DNA of 64,000 nt from UBA4744 sp963717135 (GCA_963717135.1 CAVQVN010000003.1:186001-250000), one strand, 5' to 3'; shown: positions 36,178-45,750, counted from the stretch's first letter. A program made the numbers and translations. Notes: a model not told the origin generated them from the sequence alone.

Positions 36178-36786
36178 ATGGCAGGCCAGTCTGTTCTCAG
36201 GAACGACGACGGAATCGTCCGTTGCTGGTGGGCGGGCACCGACCCTCTCTACGTGGAGTACCACGACACGGAATGGGGTTTCCCGGTCACCGACGACGTC
36301 CGCCTGTTTGAGAAACTGAGTCTCGAGGGGTTCCAGGCCGGCCTCTCCTGGCTGACCATCCTCCGAAAAAGGGACAACTTCCGATCTGCTTTTTCCGGGT
36401 TCGACTTCCGGCAGGTGGCCGGCTTCGGTGAGTCGGATGTCGTTCGATTGCTGAATGACAACGGAATCATCCGCCATCGCGGGAAGATCGAAGCGACCAT
36501 CAACAACGCCGCTCACACATTGGATCTGATCGACGAGTTCGGATCGCTGGCCGCCTACGTTTGGGGATATGCCCCCGACCGGCCTGAAGCTCCGGTCGAC
36601 ATACCTTCGATCACCCCCGAATCGATCGCCATGAGCAAGGACCTCAAACGACGAGGATGGCGGTTCGTTGGGCCGACCACGGTCTACGCCTTCATGCAAG
36701 CCATGGGTTTGGTCAACGACCATCTGAAGGGATGCGCCGTTCGGCCCCGAGCCGAGCGGGACCGCCCTGTGAAGTCGAAACCATGA
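36178..36786 (+). CDS. tag: DNA-3-methyladenine glycosylase I
   Basis: 202 residues. RCWWAGTDPLYVEYHDTEWGFP is the Tag N-terminus with zinc ligands Cys and His; LFEKLSLEGFQAGLSWLTILRKR carries the catalytic region (Glu38-type); VGPTTVYAFMQAMGLVNDHLKGC contains the closing His and Cys ligands. It excises 3-methyladenine from alkylated DNA. The stop overlaps the ATG of the YwiC-like gene. A second alkylation glycosylase of the AlkA type lies at 44.0 kb. Confidence 0.95.
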   Translation: MAGQSVLRNDDGIVRCWWAGTDPLYVEYHDTEWGFPVTDDVRLFEKLSLEGFQAGLSWLTILRKRDNFRSAFSGFDFRQVAGFGESDVVRLLNDNGIIRHRGKIEATINNAAHTLDLIDEFGSLAAYVWGYAPDRPEAPVDIPSITPESIAMSKDLKRRGWRFVGPTTVYAFMQAMGLVNDHLKGCAVRPRAERDRPVKSKP

Positions 36787-37574
36787 CAGATGCTGAACAG
36801 GTTCGCTTGCGTTCGATCGCCCTGCCCACGGAGCATGGCGGTTGGGGTTTTACTCTCGAACCCATTCTGTTGGGGCTGCTGGCGGCTCCCACCTGGGCAG
36901 GCTTTGGACTCGCCGTGGCCACCGCGGCGGTGTTTCTCGCCCGTCGTCCGGTCAAGCTGGTCTCGACAGATTTGGTGCGCAAACGGCGCCTCCCGCGCAC
37001 TCGGGTGGCGTTGTCGTTTGCGGTGGGATACGGAGCACTCGCTCTGGCCGGCATGGTCCTGGCGGCTATCGCAGCCCATGGACCGTTCTGGTGGCCGCTC
37101 ATGGCGGCGATCCCGTTTGCCGCGATCTCTTTGCGGGCCGACGCCCAAAGCCGCAACCGCGCATTGCTTCCCGAGCTGGCCGGTGGGATTGCCATGGGTT
37201 CGGCTGCCGCGGCCATCGCCATGGCCGCGGATTGGGACTGGGCCGCGGCCTTTGGCTTGTGGTTGGTGCTGGCGGCCCGGTCATACGCCGCCATCATCTT
37301 CGCTCGCGCCCAGGTACGGCGAGCCAAAGGCCAACCGCACGACCGATCGGGCGTCTTCGCAGCTCAGGTGGCGGCAGTCCTGGTCGTGGGCTTAGCCGCG
37401 GCCCTGGCCATCGTGCCGTTGCTCTCGGCCCTGGCCATATTCCTTCTGGCGGTCGGCTCCTTCTACGGCCTGGCCCGACCACCGGTCCCGGCCAAGACCG
37501 TGGGTTGGACCCAGATGCTGTTCGGGCTGATGGTTGTCGCCCTCACCGCCATCGGCGTCTCGACCGGCTGGTAG
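36783..37574 (+). CDS. YwiC-like membrane protein
   Basis: 263 residues with about eight helices. The N-terminus LPTEHGGWGFTLEPILLGLLAAPTW is the YwiC family signature, followed by FLARRPVKLVSTD. YwiC-like proteins resemble the UbiA prenyltransferase shape but their role is unknown. ATG overlaps the tag stop (36783-36786), an unusual partner for a repair gene. Downstream lies a dispersed hairpin element and the convergent ppdK. Confidence 0.85.
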   Translation: MTDAEQVRLRSIALPTEHGGWGFTLEPILLGLLAAPTWAGFGLAVATAAVFLARRPVKLVSTDLVRKRRLPRTRVALSFAVGYGALALAGMVLAAIAAHGPFWWPLMAAIPFAAISLRADAQSRNRALLPELAGGIAMGSAAAAIAMAADWDWAAAFGLWLVLAARSYAAIIFARAQVRRAKGQPHDRSGVFAAQVAAVLVVGLAAALAIVPLLSALAIFLLAVGSFYGLARPPVPAKTVGWTQMLFGLMVVALTAIGVSTGW

Positions 37575-37582
37575 ACGTCCCC

Positions 37583-37635
37583 CCGTTCTTGCGTCCATCG
37601 CCGACGCCGACCGCACCAGATTGACGCCAGAACGG
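37583..37635. repeat. Dispersed hairpin element, copy 1
   Basis: Arms CCGTTCTTGCGTC (37583-37595) and GACGCCAGAACGG (37623-37635) are near-complementary around GATTGACGCC. It lies between the convergent YwiC-like and ppdK genes. Three similar elements are at 58.87, 58.96 and 63.86 kb. Confidence 0.55.
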
Positions 37636-37638
37636 TGC

Positions 37639-40338
37639 TTACTTGTGGGATATAGCCGACTGGGCGGCTGCCAGACGGGCGATCGGAACCCGGAAGGGCG
37701 AGCAACTGACGTAGTTCAGCCCCAGTCGGTGGCACAGATCGATCGATTTCGGGTCTCCTCCGTGCTCACCACAGATACCGACCTCGAGGCCCGGACGGGC
37801 GGACCGACCTTCCTCGACCGCCAATTGCATCAACCGTCCGACACCCTTTTCGTCGATCGAGGCGAACGGGTTCTCGGCCAGAATCCCTTCCCGCAGGTAA
37901 TCGATGAGGAACCCCGACTCCGCATCGTCACGGCTGATGCCGAAGGTTGTCTGGGTCAGGTCGTTCGTTCCGAACGAGAAGAACTGGGCGTACTCGGCGA
38001 TCTCGGCAGCGGTCAAAGCCGCCCGCGGGATCTCGATCATGGTGCCGAACTTGTAATCGACCTCGACACCCTGCTCCTCCATCACCACCTTGGCCTCGGC
38101 CTCGAGCACAGTTTGCTGGCGTTTGAGTTCGTTGACGTGGCTGGTGAGCGGAATCATCACCTCGGGGTGCACATCGACGCCTTCCTTGGAGACGATGCAG
38201 GCCGCCTCGATGATCGCCCGCACCTGCATCTTGGTGAGATCGGGCATCATGATCCCCAGCCGGACCCCCCGGGTGCCCAGCATCGGATTGGCCTCGTGAA
38301 GCGCCTTCACCCGTTCGAGCATCTCCTGAGTTTCGGCCAGCTGCTCGGCCACGTCCTCACCGGCAGAAGCCCTGATCCGCAAGTCGGCCAGGTCGACGGT
38401 CAGATCCTCGAACGCAGGCAGGAATTCGTGCAACGGCGGATCGATCAAGCGGATGATCACCGGATACCCATCCATGGCCCGGAACAAGCCCGCAAAATCC
38501 TCCCGCTGGAGCGGCAGGAGAGTATCGAGCGCCTTGCGGCGCTCCACCTCCGACTGGGTGGTGATCATCTTCTGCACTACCGGGATCCGCTCGGCCTCGA
38601 AGAACATGTGCTCCGTCCGGCACAATCCGATGCCTTCCGCACCGTTTTGACGGGCCCGTTCGGCGTCGAGTGGATAGTCGGCATTGGCCCACACTCCCAG
38701 CGTCCGGAACTCGTCCGCCCAACCGAGCAGCTTCTTGAGCCACGGGTCGGACAGATCGGGAACCACCGTATCGAGGGCGCCGACGAAGACTTCGCCGATC
38801 GTGCCGTCTATCGAGATCCAGTCTCCTTCGTTAATGACTCGCCCATCCACGCTCATCTTGCGGCCGACCATGTCGATGTCGAGAGCGGCTACCCCCACCA
38901 CCGCCGGTTTGCCGAACTGGCGAGCCACGAGGGCGGCGTGGCTGGTGCGGCCGCCCAGCTTGGTGAGGATCCCTTCGGCGGCCAGCATCCCGTGTACGTC
39001 GTCCGGTTTGGTTTCGGGCCGAACCATGATGACCTTCTTGCCATCATCCTTCGCCCACTTCTCGGCGAGGTCGGCATCAAAGGCCACTACTCCCACGGCC
39101 GCCCCCGGGGAAACATTGAGCCCGGTGGCGATCCGTGATCCCGCTTCCACCGCGGCCTGCTTGGCTTCCACCGAGAATTGGGGATGAAGGAAGAAGTCGA
39201 CCTGGTCGGGAGTGACCTTCATCACGGCTTCTTCCTTGGTGATAAGGCCCTCGTCGGCGAGATCGACGGCGATCCTGACTGCCGCTTGGGCGGTCCTTTT
39301 TCCGTCGCGGGTCTGGAGAATCCACAGCTTGCCGCGCTCGACGGTGAACTCCATGTCCTGCATCTCGCGATAGTGATGCTCGAGGTTCTTGGCGATCTCG
39401 CGGAACTCTCCATACATCTCCGGCATGTCGACGGCCATGTCGTCCATCGCTTTGGTAGGACGGGTACCGGCCACGACATCTTCACCTTGCGCATTGATGA
39501 GGAAGTCGCCTTCGATGTGATCTTCGCCGGTGGTGGCGTTGCGGGTCATCGCCACCCCGGTTGCCGAAGAATCACCCATGTTGCCGAACACCATCGTCTG
39601 GATGTTCACCGCGGTGCCGAGGTCGTGAGCGATCTTGGCGGCGTTCCGATAATCGATGGCTCGCTTGCCATTCCAGGATTTGAACACGGCCTCGGTCGCC
39701 AACCTGAGTTGATCGATCGGATCTTGCGGGAAAGCCGGGGCCAGAGCTTTGAACCGCTCCACGACTTCCTTGAGCGCTGCGGGCGGAAGCTCGGCGTCGT
39801 TGCCGACTCCGTACGTCTTTCGATATTCGGACAGAACCTCTTCAAACGGCTCGGTGTCGAGGCCCAACACCACCGAGCCAAACATCTGGACGAGGCGGCG
39901 GTACGAGTCGTAAACGAACCGTTCGTCGCCGGTCAACTCAACCATCCCGACTGCGACTTCATCATTCAGGCCGATATTGAGCACCGTATCCATCATTCCC
40001 GGCATCGAGAATTTGGCACCGGAGCGGCAAGAAACCAGCAATGGATTGGCAGCATCACCAAAGGACTTGCCGGTCTCTTCTTCGACCCGTTTCAGCGCGG
40101 CCAGGGCCTGTTCCCACATTGATCCGGGGAATTGCTCACCGGCTTCGAGGTAGGCGTTGCAGGCTTCGGTCGTGACCGTGAATCCCGGCGGGACCGGCAC
40201 TCCTACCCTCGTCATCTCCCCGAGGTTGGCCCCCTTGCCTCCCATCAGCCCTCGGACACCGTCCCAGGAACCTCCCACCGACGCTTCGGCCAGCTCGACC
40301 TCATCAAAACCGTAAACCCACTTGCGCTCGTCACCCAT
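37639..40338 (-). CDS. ppdK: Pyruvate, phosphate dikinase
   Basis: 899 residues, normal length. The ATP-binding domain opens with GGKGANLGEMTRVGVPVPPGF. The swivelling phosphohistidine domain has GGRTSHAALVAR with the catalytic His (about residue 463); most orthologues read GGMTSHAA. The C-terminal PEP domain has GIGLCRTEHMF, FSFGTNDLTQTTFGISRDD and GICGEHGG. It interconverts pyruvate and PEP with ATP and phosphate, supporting gluconeogenesis or PPi-based glycolysis. It is monocistronic, convergent with the YwiC-like gene. Regulation may be by a PDRP-type kinase, not in this window. Confidence 0.96.
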   Translation of the reverse strand: MGDERKWVYGFDEVELAEASVGGSWDGVRGLMGGKGANLGEMTRVGVPVPPGFTVTTEACNAYLEAGEQFPGSMWEQALAALKRVEEETGKSFGDAANPLLVSCRSGAKFSMPGMMDTVLNIGLNDEVAVGMVELTGDERFVYDSYRRLVQMFGSVVLGLDTEPFEEVLSEYRKTYGVGNDAELPPAALKEVVERFKALAPAFPQDPIDQLRLATEAVFKSWNGKRAIDYRNAAKIAHDLGTAVNIQTMVFGNMGDSSATGVAMTRNATTGEDHIEGDFLINAQGEDVVAGTRPTKAMDDMAVDMPEMYGEFREIAKNLEHHYREMQDMEFTVERGKLWILQTRDGKRTAQAAVRIAVDLADEGLITKEEAVMKVTPDQVDFFLHPQFSVEAKQAAVEAGSRIATGLNVSPGAAVGVVAFDADLAEKWAKDDGKKVIMVRPETKPDDVHGMLAAEGILTKLGGRTSHAALVARQFGKPAVVGVAALDIDMVGRKMSVDGRVINEGDWISIDGTIGEVFVGALDTVVPDLSDPWLKKLLGWADEFRTLGVWANADYPLDAERARQNGAEGIGLCRTEHMFFEAERIPVVQKMITTQSEVERRKALDTLLPLQREDFAGLFRAMDGYPVIIRLIDPPLHEFLPAFEDLTVDLADLRIRASAGEDVAEQLAETQEMLERVKALHEANPMLGTRGVRLGIMMPDLTKMQVRAIIEAACIVSKEGVDVHPEVMIPLTSHVNELKRQQTVLEAEAKVVMEEQGVEVDYKFGTMIEIPRAALTAAEIAEYAQFFSFGTNDLTQTTFGISRDDAESGFLIDYLREGILAENPFASIDEKGVGRLMQLAVEEGRSARPGLEVGICGEHGGDPKSIDLCHRLGLNYVSCSPFRVPIARLAAAQSAISHK

Positions 40339-40512
40339 TGTCAGGCCTTCCTATGTGGAACTTGCATGATGGAATCCAACCGGCGAGCCCAAACAACTCG
40401 ACCGGTACTTCCATTCGCAGCGGATGGCGGCACATCACAAAGGCCGCCGGCAACCATTGCGAAGTCGTAATGCTAACGGGGAAAATCGGTACGCCGTCCG
40501 TTGGCAATGCAG

Positions 40513-41157
40513 CTACTCGTGTCGAGCAGCGCGCGCCAATCCGGTCAACGCTTCGGCCGGAGGCCACGAGGCCAATCCTTCCACGAAAGGGGCAATCTCC
40601 AGCACACCGTGAGTGAGGCCCTCCAAGATCGGATCCATCAACACGCCGAACTTGTGGAGCACTCCCAGCATCGGCCGGTTGTCGGCCAGCACATCAAAGT
40701 GGAACCGCTCGATGTCATTCACTGCACCGGCGATGGCGAGAGCCATGAACAACACCTGGCCGATCCCTTGCCCCTGATACTCATCAAGAACTGTGAAGGC
40801 AGCGTCGGCCCCGGCTGCTTCGTTTGGCAAACGAATGTATCTAGCCACGCCGGCCCCGTCTAACCCCGCTTCCGTGACTACCTGGATCCCCCAGGCAAAG
40901 TGGTCGCGATAGTCGAGCTCGCTGAAGTAGGTCAGCTCCCGGGGCGTCAACCGGGCAATCGGCGTCATGAACCGCCGGTATCTACTCTCTGCCGAGAGGC
41001 GTTCAAAACCATCGGCGAGGTTGTCGCGGTCTTCGGCGATGAGCGGCCGCAGCGCAACGACCGTGCCGTTGGGGAGGGTAATTTCGACCGGAGTCAATTG
41101 GGAAAGGGTTGAGGCCGTGACAGATCTCCTGTGCTTGCAATTGTTAGCATATCGCAT
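40513..41157 (-). CDS. GNAT family N-acetyltransferase
   Basis: 214 residues from ATG at 41157. A short basic N-terminus leads to VEITLPNGTVVALRPLIAEDRDNL, ERLSAESRYRRFMTP and the acetyl-CoA motif AAFTVLDEYQGQGIGQVLFMAL. This resembles the acetyltransferase half of mycobacterial Pat-type lysine acetylases, but the cAMP-binding domain is absent. An AGGAG sequence lies inside the proposed coding start, so a later TTG (about 41094) could be the real start. Probably modifies a protein or small molecule. Confidence 0.85.
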   Translation of the reverse strand: MRYANNCKHRRSVTASTLSQLTPVEITLPNGTVVALRPLIAEDRDNLADGFERLSAESRYRRFMTPIARLTPRELTYFSELDYRDHFAWGIQVVTEAGLDGAGVARYIRLPNEAAGADAAFTVLDEYQGQGIGQVLFMALAIAGAVNDIERFHFDVLADNRPMLGVLHKFGVLMDPILEGLTHGVLEIAPFVEGLASWPPAEALTGLARAARHE

Positions 41158-41283
41158 GCTCACGTTTGCGTAGGCAACCGTCACGGTATCGATCTGCCTC
41201 TGCTGCCTCTTACTCCCCCCGTCTGTCCCTGCGCCGTGCACCCGGATGCTGCTTGTCACCCATCATCGGTAGCATCGCCGAAC

Positions 41284-41784
41284 GTGAACGTGGAAGTCGT
41301 ACGAAGCGAACGGCGTCGCAAGACCGTGCAGGCCCGCCTGATTGGCGACGTGCTGCGCGTCGCGATTCCGGCCCGGATGAGCCGCGCGGAGGAGCGTCAC
41401 TGGGTGGACCTCATGACCGAGAAGTTCGAGCGCCGGTCGGCGAGCCGGCCGATCGACCTGACCAGGAGAGCAACCCGCCTGGCCGGGCTCTACAACCTCC
41501 CGGCCCCCGAAGCAATCCGGTGGGTCGACAACCAGCAAACCCGGTGGGCGTCGTGCACCCCGCAGGACCGGACGATCCGCATCTCGAACCGGGCGGCCGG
41601 CTTTCCGGGGTGGGTGCTCGACTATCTCGTCGTTCACGAGCTGGCGCATTTGCTCGAGCCCGGGCATGGCAGGGCCTTCCAAACGCTGGTGGACCGGTAC
41701 CCACGGGCCGAACGTGCCAGAGGATTCCTCCTCGCTTTGGGAAGAGATTGGAACGAGAACGCCGATCCGGTGGTTGAAGCCTGA
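41284..41784 (+). CDS. SprT/YgjP-like zinc metallopeptidase
   Basis: 166 residues from GTG at 41284. RRKTVQARLIGDVLRVAIPARMS opens the YgjP-like fold; RWASCTPQDRTIRISNR precedes the catalytic VVHELAHLLEPGHGRAF (HExxH with a third His). These small soluble zinc proteases are found with UvrD and repair genes in actinobacteria; here msrB follows 17 bases downstream. Function in the cell is not established. The frame is open upstream to 41131 but this has no family match. Confidence 0.85.
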   Translation: MNVEVVRSERRRKTVQARLIGDVLRVAIPARMSRAEERHWVDLMTEKFERRSASRPIDLTRRATRLAGLYNLPAPEAIRWVDNQQTRWASCTPQDRTIRISNRAAGFPGWVLDYLVVHELAHLLEPGHGRAFQTLVDRYPRAERARGFLLALGRDWNENADPVVEA

Positions 41785-41801
41785 AGACCCAAGGAGCCGA
41801 A

Positions 41802-42215
41802 ATGCCTGCCGAAGTACCCGACGACCAGATCCCGACCACCGAAGAAGGATGGCGCCTCCGATTAACGCCCGAGCAGTTCGCGGTAGCCCGTGGGGGAGCC
41901 ACCGAACCCCCCTTTTCGGGCGAGTACTGGGACACCAAACAGCCGGGAACCTTCCGGTGTGTAGGGTGCGGTGCCGAGCTTTTCTCATCGGAAACCAAAT
42001 ACGATTCCGGCTCGGGCTGGCCCAGCTTCTGGGAGCCGGCTTCCGACGAGAGGGTCACGACGGCTCTGGATACCAGCCATGGCATGACCCGGACCGAAGT
42101 GCGCTGCGCCCGTTGTGACTCGCATCTCGGACACGTGTTCGAGGATGGCCCTCAACCCACCGGTCTTCGTTACTGCATCAACTCGGCGGCCCTCGATCTC
42201 GAACCCGCCGACTGA
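41802..42215 (+). CDS. msrB: Peptide-methionine (R)-S-oxide reductase
   Basis: 137 residues. FRCVGCGAELFSSETKYDSGSGWPSFW and RCARCDSHLGHVFEDGP contain the four zinc cysteines; LRYCINSAAL contains the catalytic Cys. It reduces the R-epimer of methionine sulfoxide in proteins using thioredoxin. An N-terminal TTEEGWRLRLTPEQFAVARG is standard. It has its own AGGAG site upstream (41786-41800 region) and follows the metallopeptidase closely, likely an operon. Confidence 0.96.
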   Translation: MPAEVPDDQIPTTEEGWRLRLTPEQFAVARGGATEPPFSGEYWDTKQPGTFRCVGCGAELFSSETKYDSGSGWPSFWEPASDERVTTALDTSHGMTRTEVRCARCDSHLGHVFEDGPQPTGLRYCINSAALDLEPAD

Positions 42216-42307
42216 GTAAAGGACGCCTTCCGCGGTCCGCGTTTCGTTTCCGCGACCCGACCATCGGGACCGGCGGCCGGCGACTGGCGACTGTATACAC
42301 TCGGGTC

Positions 42308-43060
42308 ATGACGCGGGTGATTGCCGTCGCCAATCAGAAGGGCGGAGTGGCCAAGACCACCACGGTGCAGTCCCTCGCCGAGGCGTTCAGGGAGTTGGGC
42401 CGCCACGTTCTGGTGGTCGACCTGGATCCGCAAGCGTGTCTCACCTATTCGATGGGCGTTGATTCTGAGGGTCTCGAGGTCTCAATCCACGATGTGATGC
42501 TGGGCCGGACCACGGCCGCCAAGGCGATCATCGAAACCGGGGACGTACATCTGCTCCCCTCGACCATCGATCTGGCCGGCGCGGAAATCCATCTTCTGAC
42601 GAAAACCGGCCGCGAATACGTGCTCTCCAGAGCCCTGAAGCCCGTGCTCAGCACCTACGACGTCGTCATGATCGACTGTCCCCCATCGCTGGGGATACTC
42701 ACCATCAACGGTCTGACGGCAGGCCGCGAAGTGCTGGTCCCTCTCCAGGCCGAGACGCTCAGCCATCGAGGAGTCGGCCAACTCCTCGAGACCATCGGCG
42801 ACGTCCGGACGTACACCAACAGCCACCTCCGGGTGCTGGGAGCCGTTGCCACGATGTTCGACCCACGCACCCGCCTGGCGCGCCAGGTGGTCGAAGACCT
42901 TCCGCGGCGATACGGAATCACCGTGCTCGACCCTCCCATTCCCAAGACGGTGCGAGTCGCCGAGGCCCCGGCCCGAGGTATGTCGGTACTGCAACACGCC
43001 CGCCATTCCAAGGCATCCCACGCGTACCGGGCTCTCGCCCTGAACCTGGATCGGAAATGA
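42308..43060 (+). CDS. ParA/Soj-type ATPase, no adjacent ParB
   Basis: 250 residues. The deviant Walker A is QKGGVAKTTT, Walker A' VVDLDPQA, Walker B VMIDCPPSLGI, and the C-terminal VFVPLQ-like LVPLQAETLSHRG is typical of Soj/ParA. The usual partner ParB is absent; its stop overlaps the next gene, a small double-CxxC protein. Solo ParA proteins place cell-pole or large cargo complexes, or regulate conjugation. The helix-turn-helix domain of plasmid ParA is missing, so it is a chromosomal small type. Confidence 0.88.
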   Translation: MTRVIAVANQKGGVAKTTTVQSLAEAFRELGRHVLVVDLDPQACLTYSMGVDSEGLEVSIHDVMLGRTTAAKAIIETGDVHLLPSTIDLAGAEIHLLTKTGREYVLSRALKPVLSTYDVVMIDCPPSLGILTINGLTAGREVLVPLQAETLSHRGVGQLLETIGDVRTYTNSHLRVLGAVATMFDPRTRLARQVVEDLPRRYGITVLDPPIPKTVRVAEAPARGMSVLQHARHSKASHAYRALALNLDRK

Positions 43061-43353
43061 ACACTCACGACCCCCAAGGCAAACGCGCCCTCTTTGAAGG
43101 CGGCCCGTCGTCGGCTCGCGATGAACAGCAAACCCCGGGACGGCAGGCTCTGTTCTCGACCGCCACTCCCAGACCGGGGACCGTCGTGGTCGATTGCTCG
43201 TCCTGCGGCGAGCACCGGCGAATCCAGATGGGCGAGGCAGTGGCCCGCGTGCTTCGCCTCACGCTGTGGGTGCCACTGATCAAACACAACCGATGGATGC
43301 AATGCCCTTCCTGCGAGCGGCGAGCATGGTGCCGGGTGGGCTGGCTCGATTGA
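43057..43353 (+). CDS. Small zinc-ribbon protein coupled to ParA
   Basis: 98 residues. The first 35 residues are charged and probably flexible; the rest has VVVDCSSCGEHRRI and WMQCPSCERRAWCRVGW, two CxxC pairs that should bind one zinc. Arg/Trp spacing suggests nucleic-acid binding. It overlaps parA by four bases. No family recognised, but a ParA-zinc-ribbon pairing could replace a ParB. Confidence 0.75.
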   Translation: MNTHDPQGKRALFEGGPSSARDEQQTPGRQALFSTATPRPGTVVVDCSSCGEHRRIQMGEAVARVLRLTLWVPLIKHNRWMQCPSCERRAWCRVGWLD

Positions 43354-43417
43354 CACTGCCCGGAATGGCACCCCCCTTTCCTTGAGTATCGCCACCCAAA
43401 GGCGATACGATTACTCC

Positions 43418-43957
43418 ATGACCGCAGCTCGGGACGGTGCGCAAGACACGCGCGTTGGCAATACGGAAGTCGACATCGTGATCGACCCCGACGGGGGCGA
43501 CATCACCGTCACGCTTGATCGCACGCATACGATGCTGGCCGCCGTTCGCGATGCTCACCGGGCGGTACCTCCTCCTCCGACCGACGATGATCCGCGCCAC
43601 GAGCTTTTTGAACGCGAGCTACGCATGCTTCTTCGTATGGCCAGACAGGACTCCCACCAATCCGAGGACGAACTGCTCGCCAAGCGTGACGCGCTGCTCG
43701 ATCGCATCGGCACCGTTGATGATCTCGAGCCGCTTTTCGATGAGATGATCGAAGCGGTCCTGACTGCCGGAACCGTCGAAGCCTGCGTCAATACCCGATT
43801 CGAGATTCGGCTGCTGGCTGCAGTTCTTTCCATCTATCGGCCCGATCTCTACACGAGCGGAGCCCTCGAGATCGGCCAACACTTCTATGGACGCGCCGAA
43901 CGCAACCTGGTGATGGACGGCAAGATCACCGACCACGCTCTCCAACGAGCGCTATAA
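43418..43957 (+). CDS. Hypothetical protein, ParA operon
   Basis: 179 residues from ATG at 43418; an upstream TTG at 43382 is possible. Acidic and helical: an N-terminal beta-like VDIVIDPDGGDITVTLD, then DPRHELFERELRMLLRMARQ, EDELLAKRDALLDRIGT and EIRLLAAVLSIYRPD. No membrane part or known motif. It follows the zinc-ribbon gene by 64 bases. No assignment. Confidence 0.7.
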   Translation: MTAARDGAQDTRVGNTEVDIVIDPDGGDITVTLDRTHTMLAAVRDAHRAVPPPPTDDDPRHELFERELRMLLRMARQDSHQSEDELLAKRDALLDRIGTVDDLEPLFDEMIEAVLTAGTVEACVNTRFEIRLLAAVLSIYRPDLYTSGALEIGQHFYGRAERNLVMDGKITDHALQRAL

Positions 43958-44003
43958 GCCGCCACCCGGCCGGAACAAACCGTTCGCCGGTACGCTCCAC
44001 CTG

Positions 44004-44879
44004 ATGAAACGACGCAGTTTCGAAATCCCTTTCGTACTGGATTTGCGGCTGACTCTCGGAAGCGGCGGCGCAGACCCGGCCGGAAAGCAGGGGTGGTGGG
44101 CAACCCGGACTCCGGATGGGCCGGCCACCGCGCTACTCGAGCGCGACGGAGCGAGGATCGAAGCAACCGCCTGGGGTACCGGCGCCGACTGGATCCTCGA
44201 TCAGATCCCGGCGCTGCTGGGTTTCGACGACCATCCCGAAGATCTGGTCCCCGCCCATCCCCTCCTGACCGACTTGCACAAGCGCCATCGCGGATTGCGG
44301 ATCGGCCGGACCGATCGGGTTTTCGAGTCTCTCGTCCCTGCCATCCTGGGTCAGAAGGTCGCAACCAAGGAGGCCCACAGCAACCACCGGGCGTTGACCC
44401 GGAGATACTCGGAACCAGCGCCGGGACCCCTCGATCTCATGCTGCCGGTTGAGCCCGACGTTTTGGCCGAAGCTCCGTACTGGCAGATGCACGAATTGGG
44501 CATTGAACGCAATCGCGCCGATCTCCTGCGGTTCGTTGCCAAACGCACCCGTCGCCTCGAGGAGATCACCGCAATGACCAGAGACGCCGCGTATGCCAGG
44601 CTCACCGCTTTTCCGGGGATCGGGCCGTGGACGGCGGCGCTGGTCATGGGATCGGCTCTGGGTGACGCTGATGCGGTCCCGGTCGGCGACTACCACCTGC
44701 CCAACACAGTTGCCTGGGCATTGGCCGGCGAACCACGGGCCGACGACCGACGCATGCTCAAATTGCTCGAGCCATACCGCGGCCAACGCGGTCGGGTTGT
44801 GCGACTGCTCAAAGCCGGCGGTATCCACGCCCCGAAGTACGGACCCAAAACGGCCCTTCGATCGATCGCCCAAATCTGA
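44004..44879 (+). CDS. DNA-3-methyladenine glycosylase II (AlkA/HhH-GPD type)
   Basis: 291 residues. The N-terminal beta domain covers residues 1-95; the HhH-GPD part includes VFESLVPAILGQKVATKEAH, YARLTAFPGIGPWTAALVMG (hairpin PGIGPWTA) and DAVPVGDYHLPN, where the Asp is the catalytic base. It excises alkylated purines. Compared with AlkA it lacks the N-terminal Ada domain. It stands 46 bases after the ParA operon, same strand. Confidence 0.92.
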   Translation: MKRRSFEIPFVLDLRLTLGSGGADPAGKQGWWATRTPDGPATALLERDGARIEATAWGTGADWILDQIPALLGFDDHPEDLVPAHPLLTDLHKRHRGLRIGRTDRVFESLVPAILGQKVATKEAHSNHRALTRRYSEPAPGPLDLMLPVEPDVLAEAPYWQMHELGIERNRADLLRFVAKRTRRLEEITAMTRDAAYARLTAFPGIGPWTAALVMGSALGDADAVPVGDYHLPNTVAWALAGEPRADDRRMLKLLEPYRGQRGRVVRLLKAGGIHAPKYGPKTALRSIAQI

Positions 44880-44916
44880 TCGGCTCCCCATTTTCACGCG
44901 CCATACTGGGGAAACC

Positions 44917-45750
44917 ATGACGCAGCGATTCGAGCCCCCGAAGCAACACCGAGGGGAAGCAGCGGGCGGCATCGATCGCTTGCCCGGCGAGGAACCCGTG
45001 CCGGTCGATCAGGCCGACAAAATTCTCCGCCGGGCCATCAAACTCCAGTCGGAAGAGTCGACGCAAAGGGCGGACCCCATCGACAAGGACAAGCTGATCC
45101 GTATGGCGGGTGAGCTCAATGTCGATCCCGACTATTTGTTGAGAGCTTTGGCCGAGCACCACGCCGGGGTGTCCCTCGACGATCGCCTGGACACGATCTG
45201 GCAGAAAGTGCTGGCCCCCGACAAGGTCATGGCCACCAGAATCGTCAGAGGGGACGGAAATCGGGTGGAAGCTGCCACTGAGAATTGGTTCCGCAACCAG
45301 GAAGGCCTCCGACCACGACGCCACTACGAAGACGGCATCCTCTGGGAGAAGGACTCTCACCCCATCACCTCCATCCGGATGGGGTTGAAGCTGGGCCAGG
45401 GTACGGGGGCCTTGCGGGACATCCGCGGGGTGACCCACCGGGTCCGGGAGGTCAAACCCGGCGAGCAACTGGTCTCCATCGAAGCGAACACGGCCGGGTT
45501 GCGGAAGACCGGCCAGACGCTGCTCGCCGTCGGGGCGGTGGCCACGGCCGGAGCCGTCGGAGTCGGTTCCACCGCATTCGGCGGGCCTCTGGAACCGGCC
45601 ACCCTTGCTCTGGCCGCGTCGACGTTGGCGGTGTTCACCGGATCCACGATCCTGGGCGTTCGGATGTCGCTCAATCGGCTCAAGCGGGGCATCAATCGCG
45701 CTCTCGACGCGGTCAGCGACACATTCGCCCCGCGCCGGAACCGCCGGTAG
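44917..45750 (+). CDS. Hypothetical protein with two C-terminal membrane helices
   Basis: 277 residues. A disordered N-terminus (40 residues) leads to a helical part with DKDKLIRMAGELNVDPDYLLRAL, which may be a small helical regulatory domain. Two hydrophobic segments follow residue 200 (GQTLLAVGAVATAGAVGVG and ATLALAASTLAVFTGSTILGV) and a basic tail. Cytoplasmic domain plus membrane anchor. A role in stress signalling is possible but not supported. It precedes the SDR gene by 34 bases. Confidence 0.75.
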   Translation: MTQRFEPPKQHRGEAAGGIDRLPGEEPVPVDQADKILRRAIKLQSEESTQRADPIDKDKLIRMAGELNVDPDYLLRALAEHHAGVSLDDRLDTIWQKVLAPDKVMATRIVRGDGNRVEAATENWFRNQEGLRPRRHYEDGILWEKDSHPITSIRMGLKLGQGTGALRDIRGVTHRVREVKPGEQLVSIEANTAGLRKTGQTLLAVGAVATAGAVGVGSTAFGGPLEPATLALAASTLAVFTGSTILGVRMSLNRLKRGINRALDAVSDTFAPRRNRR

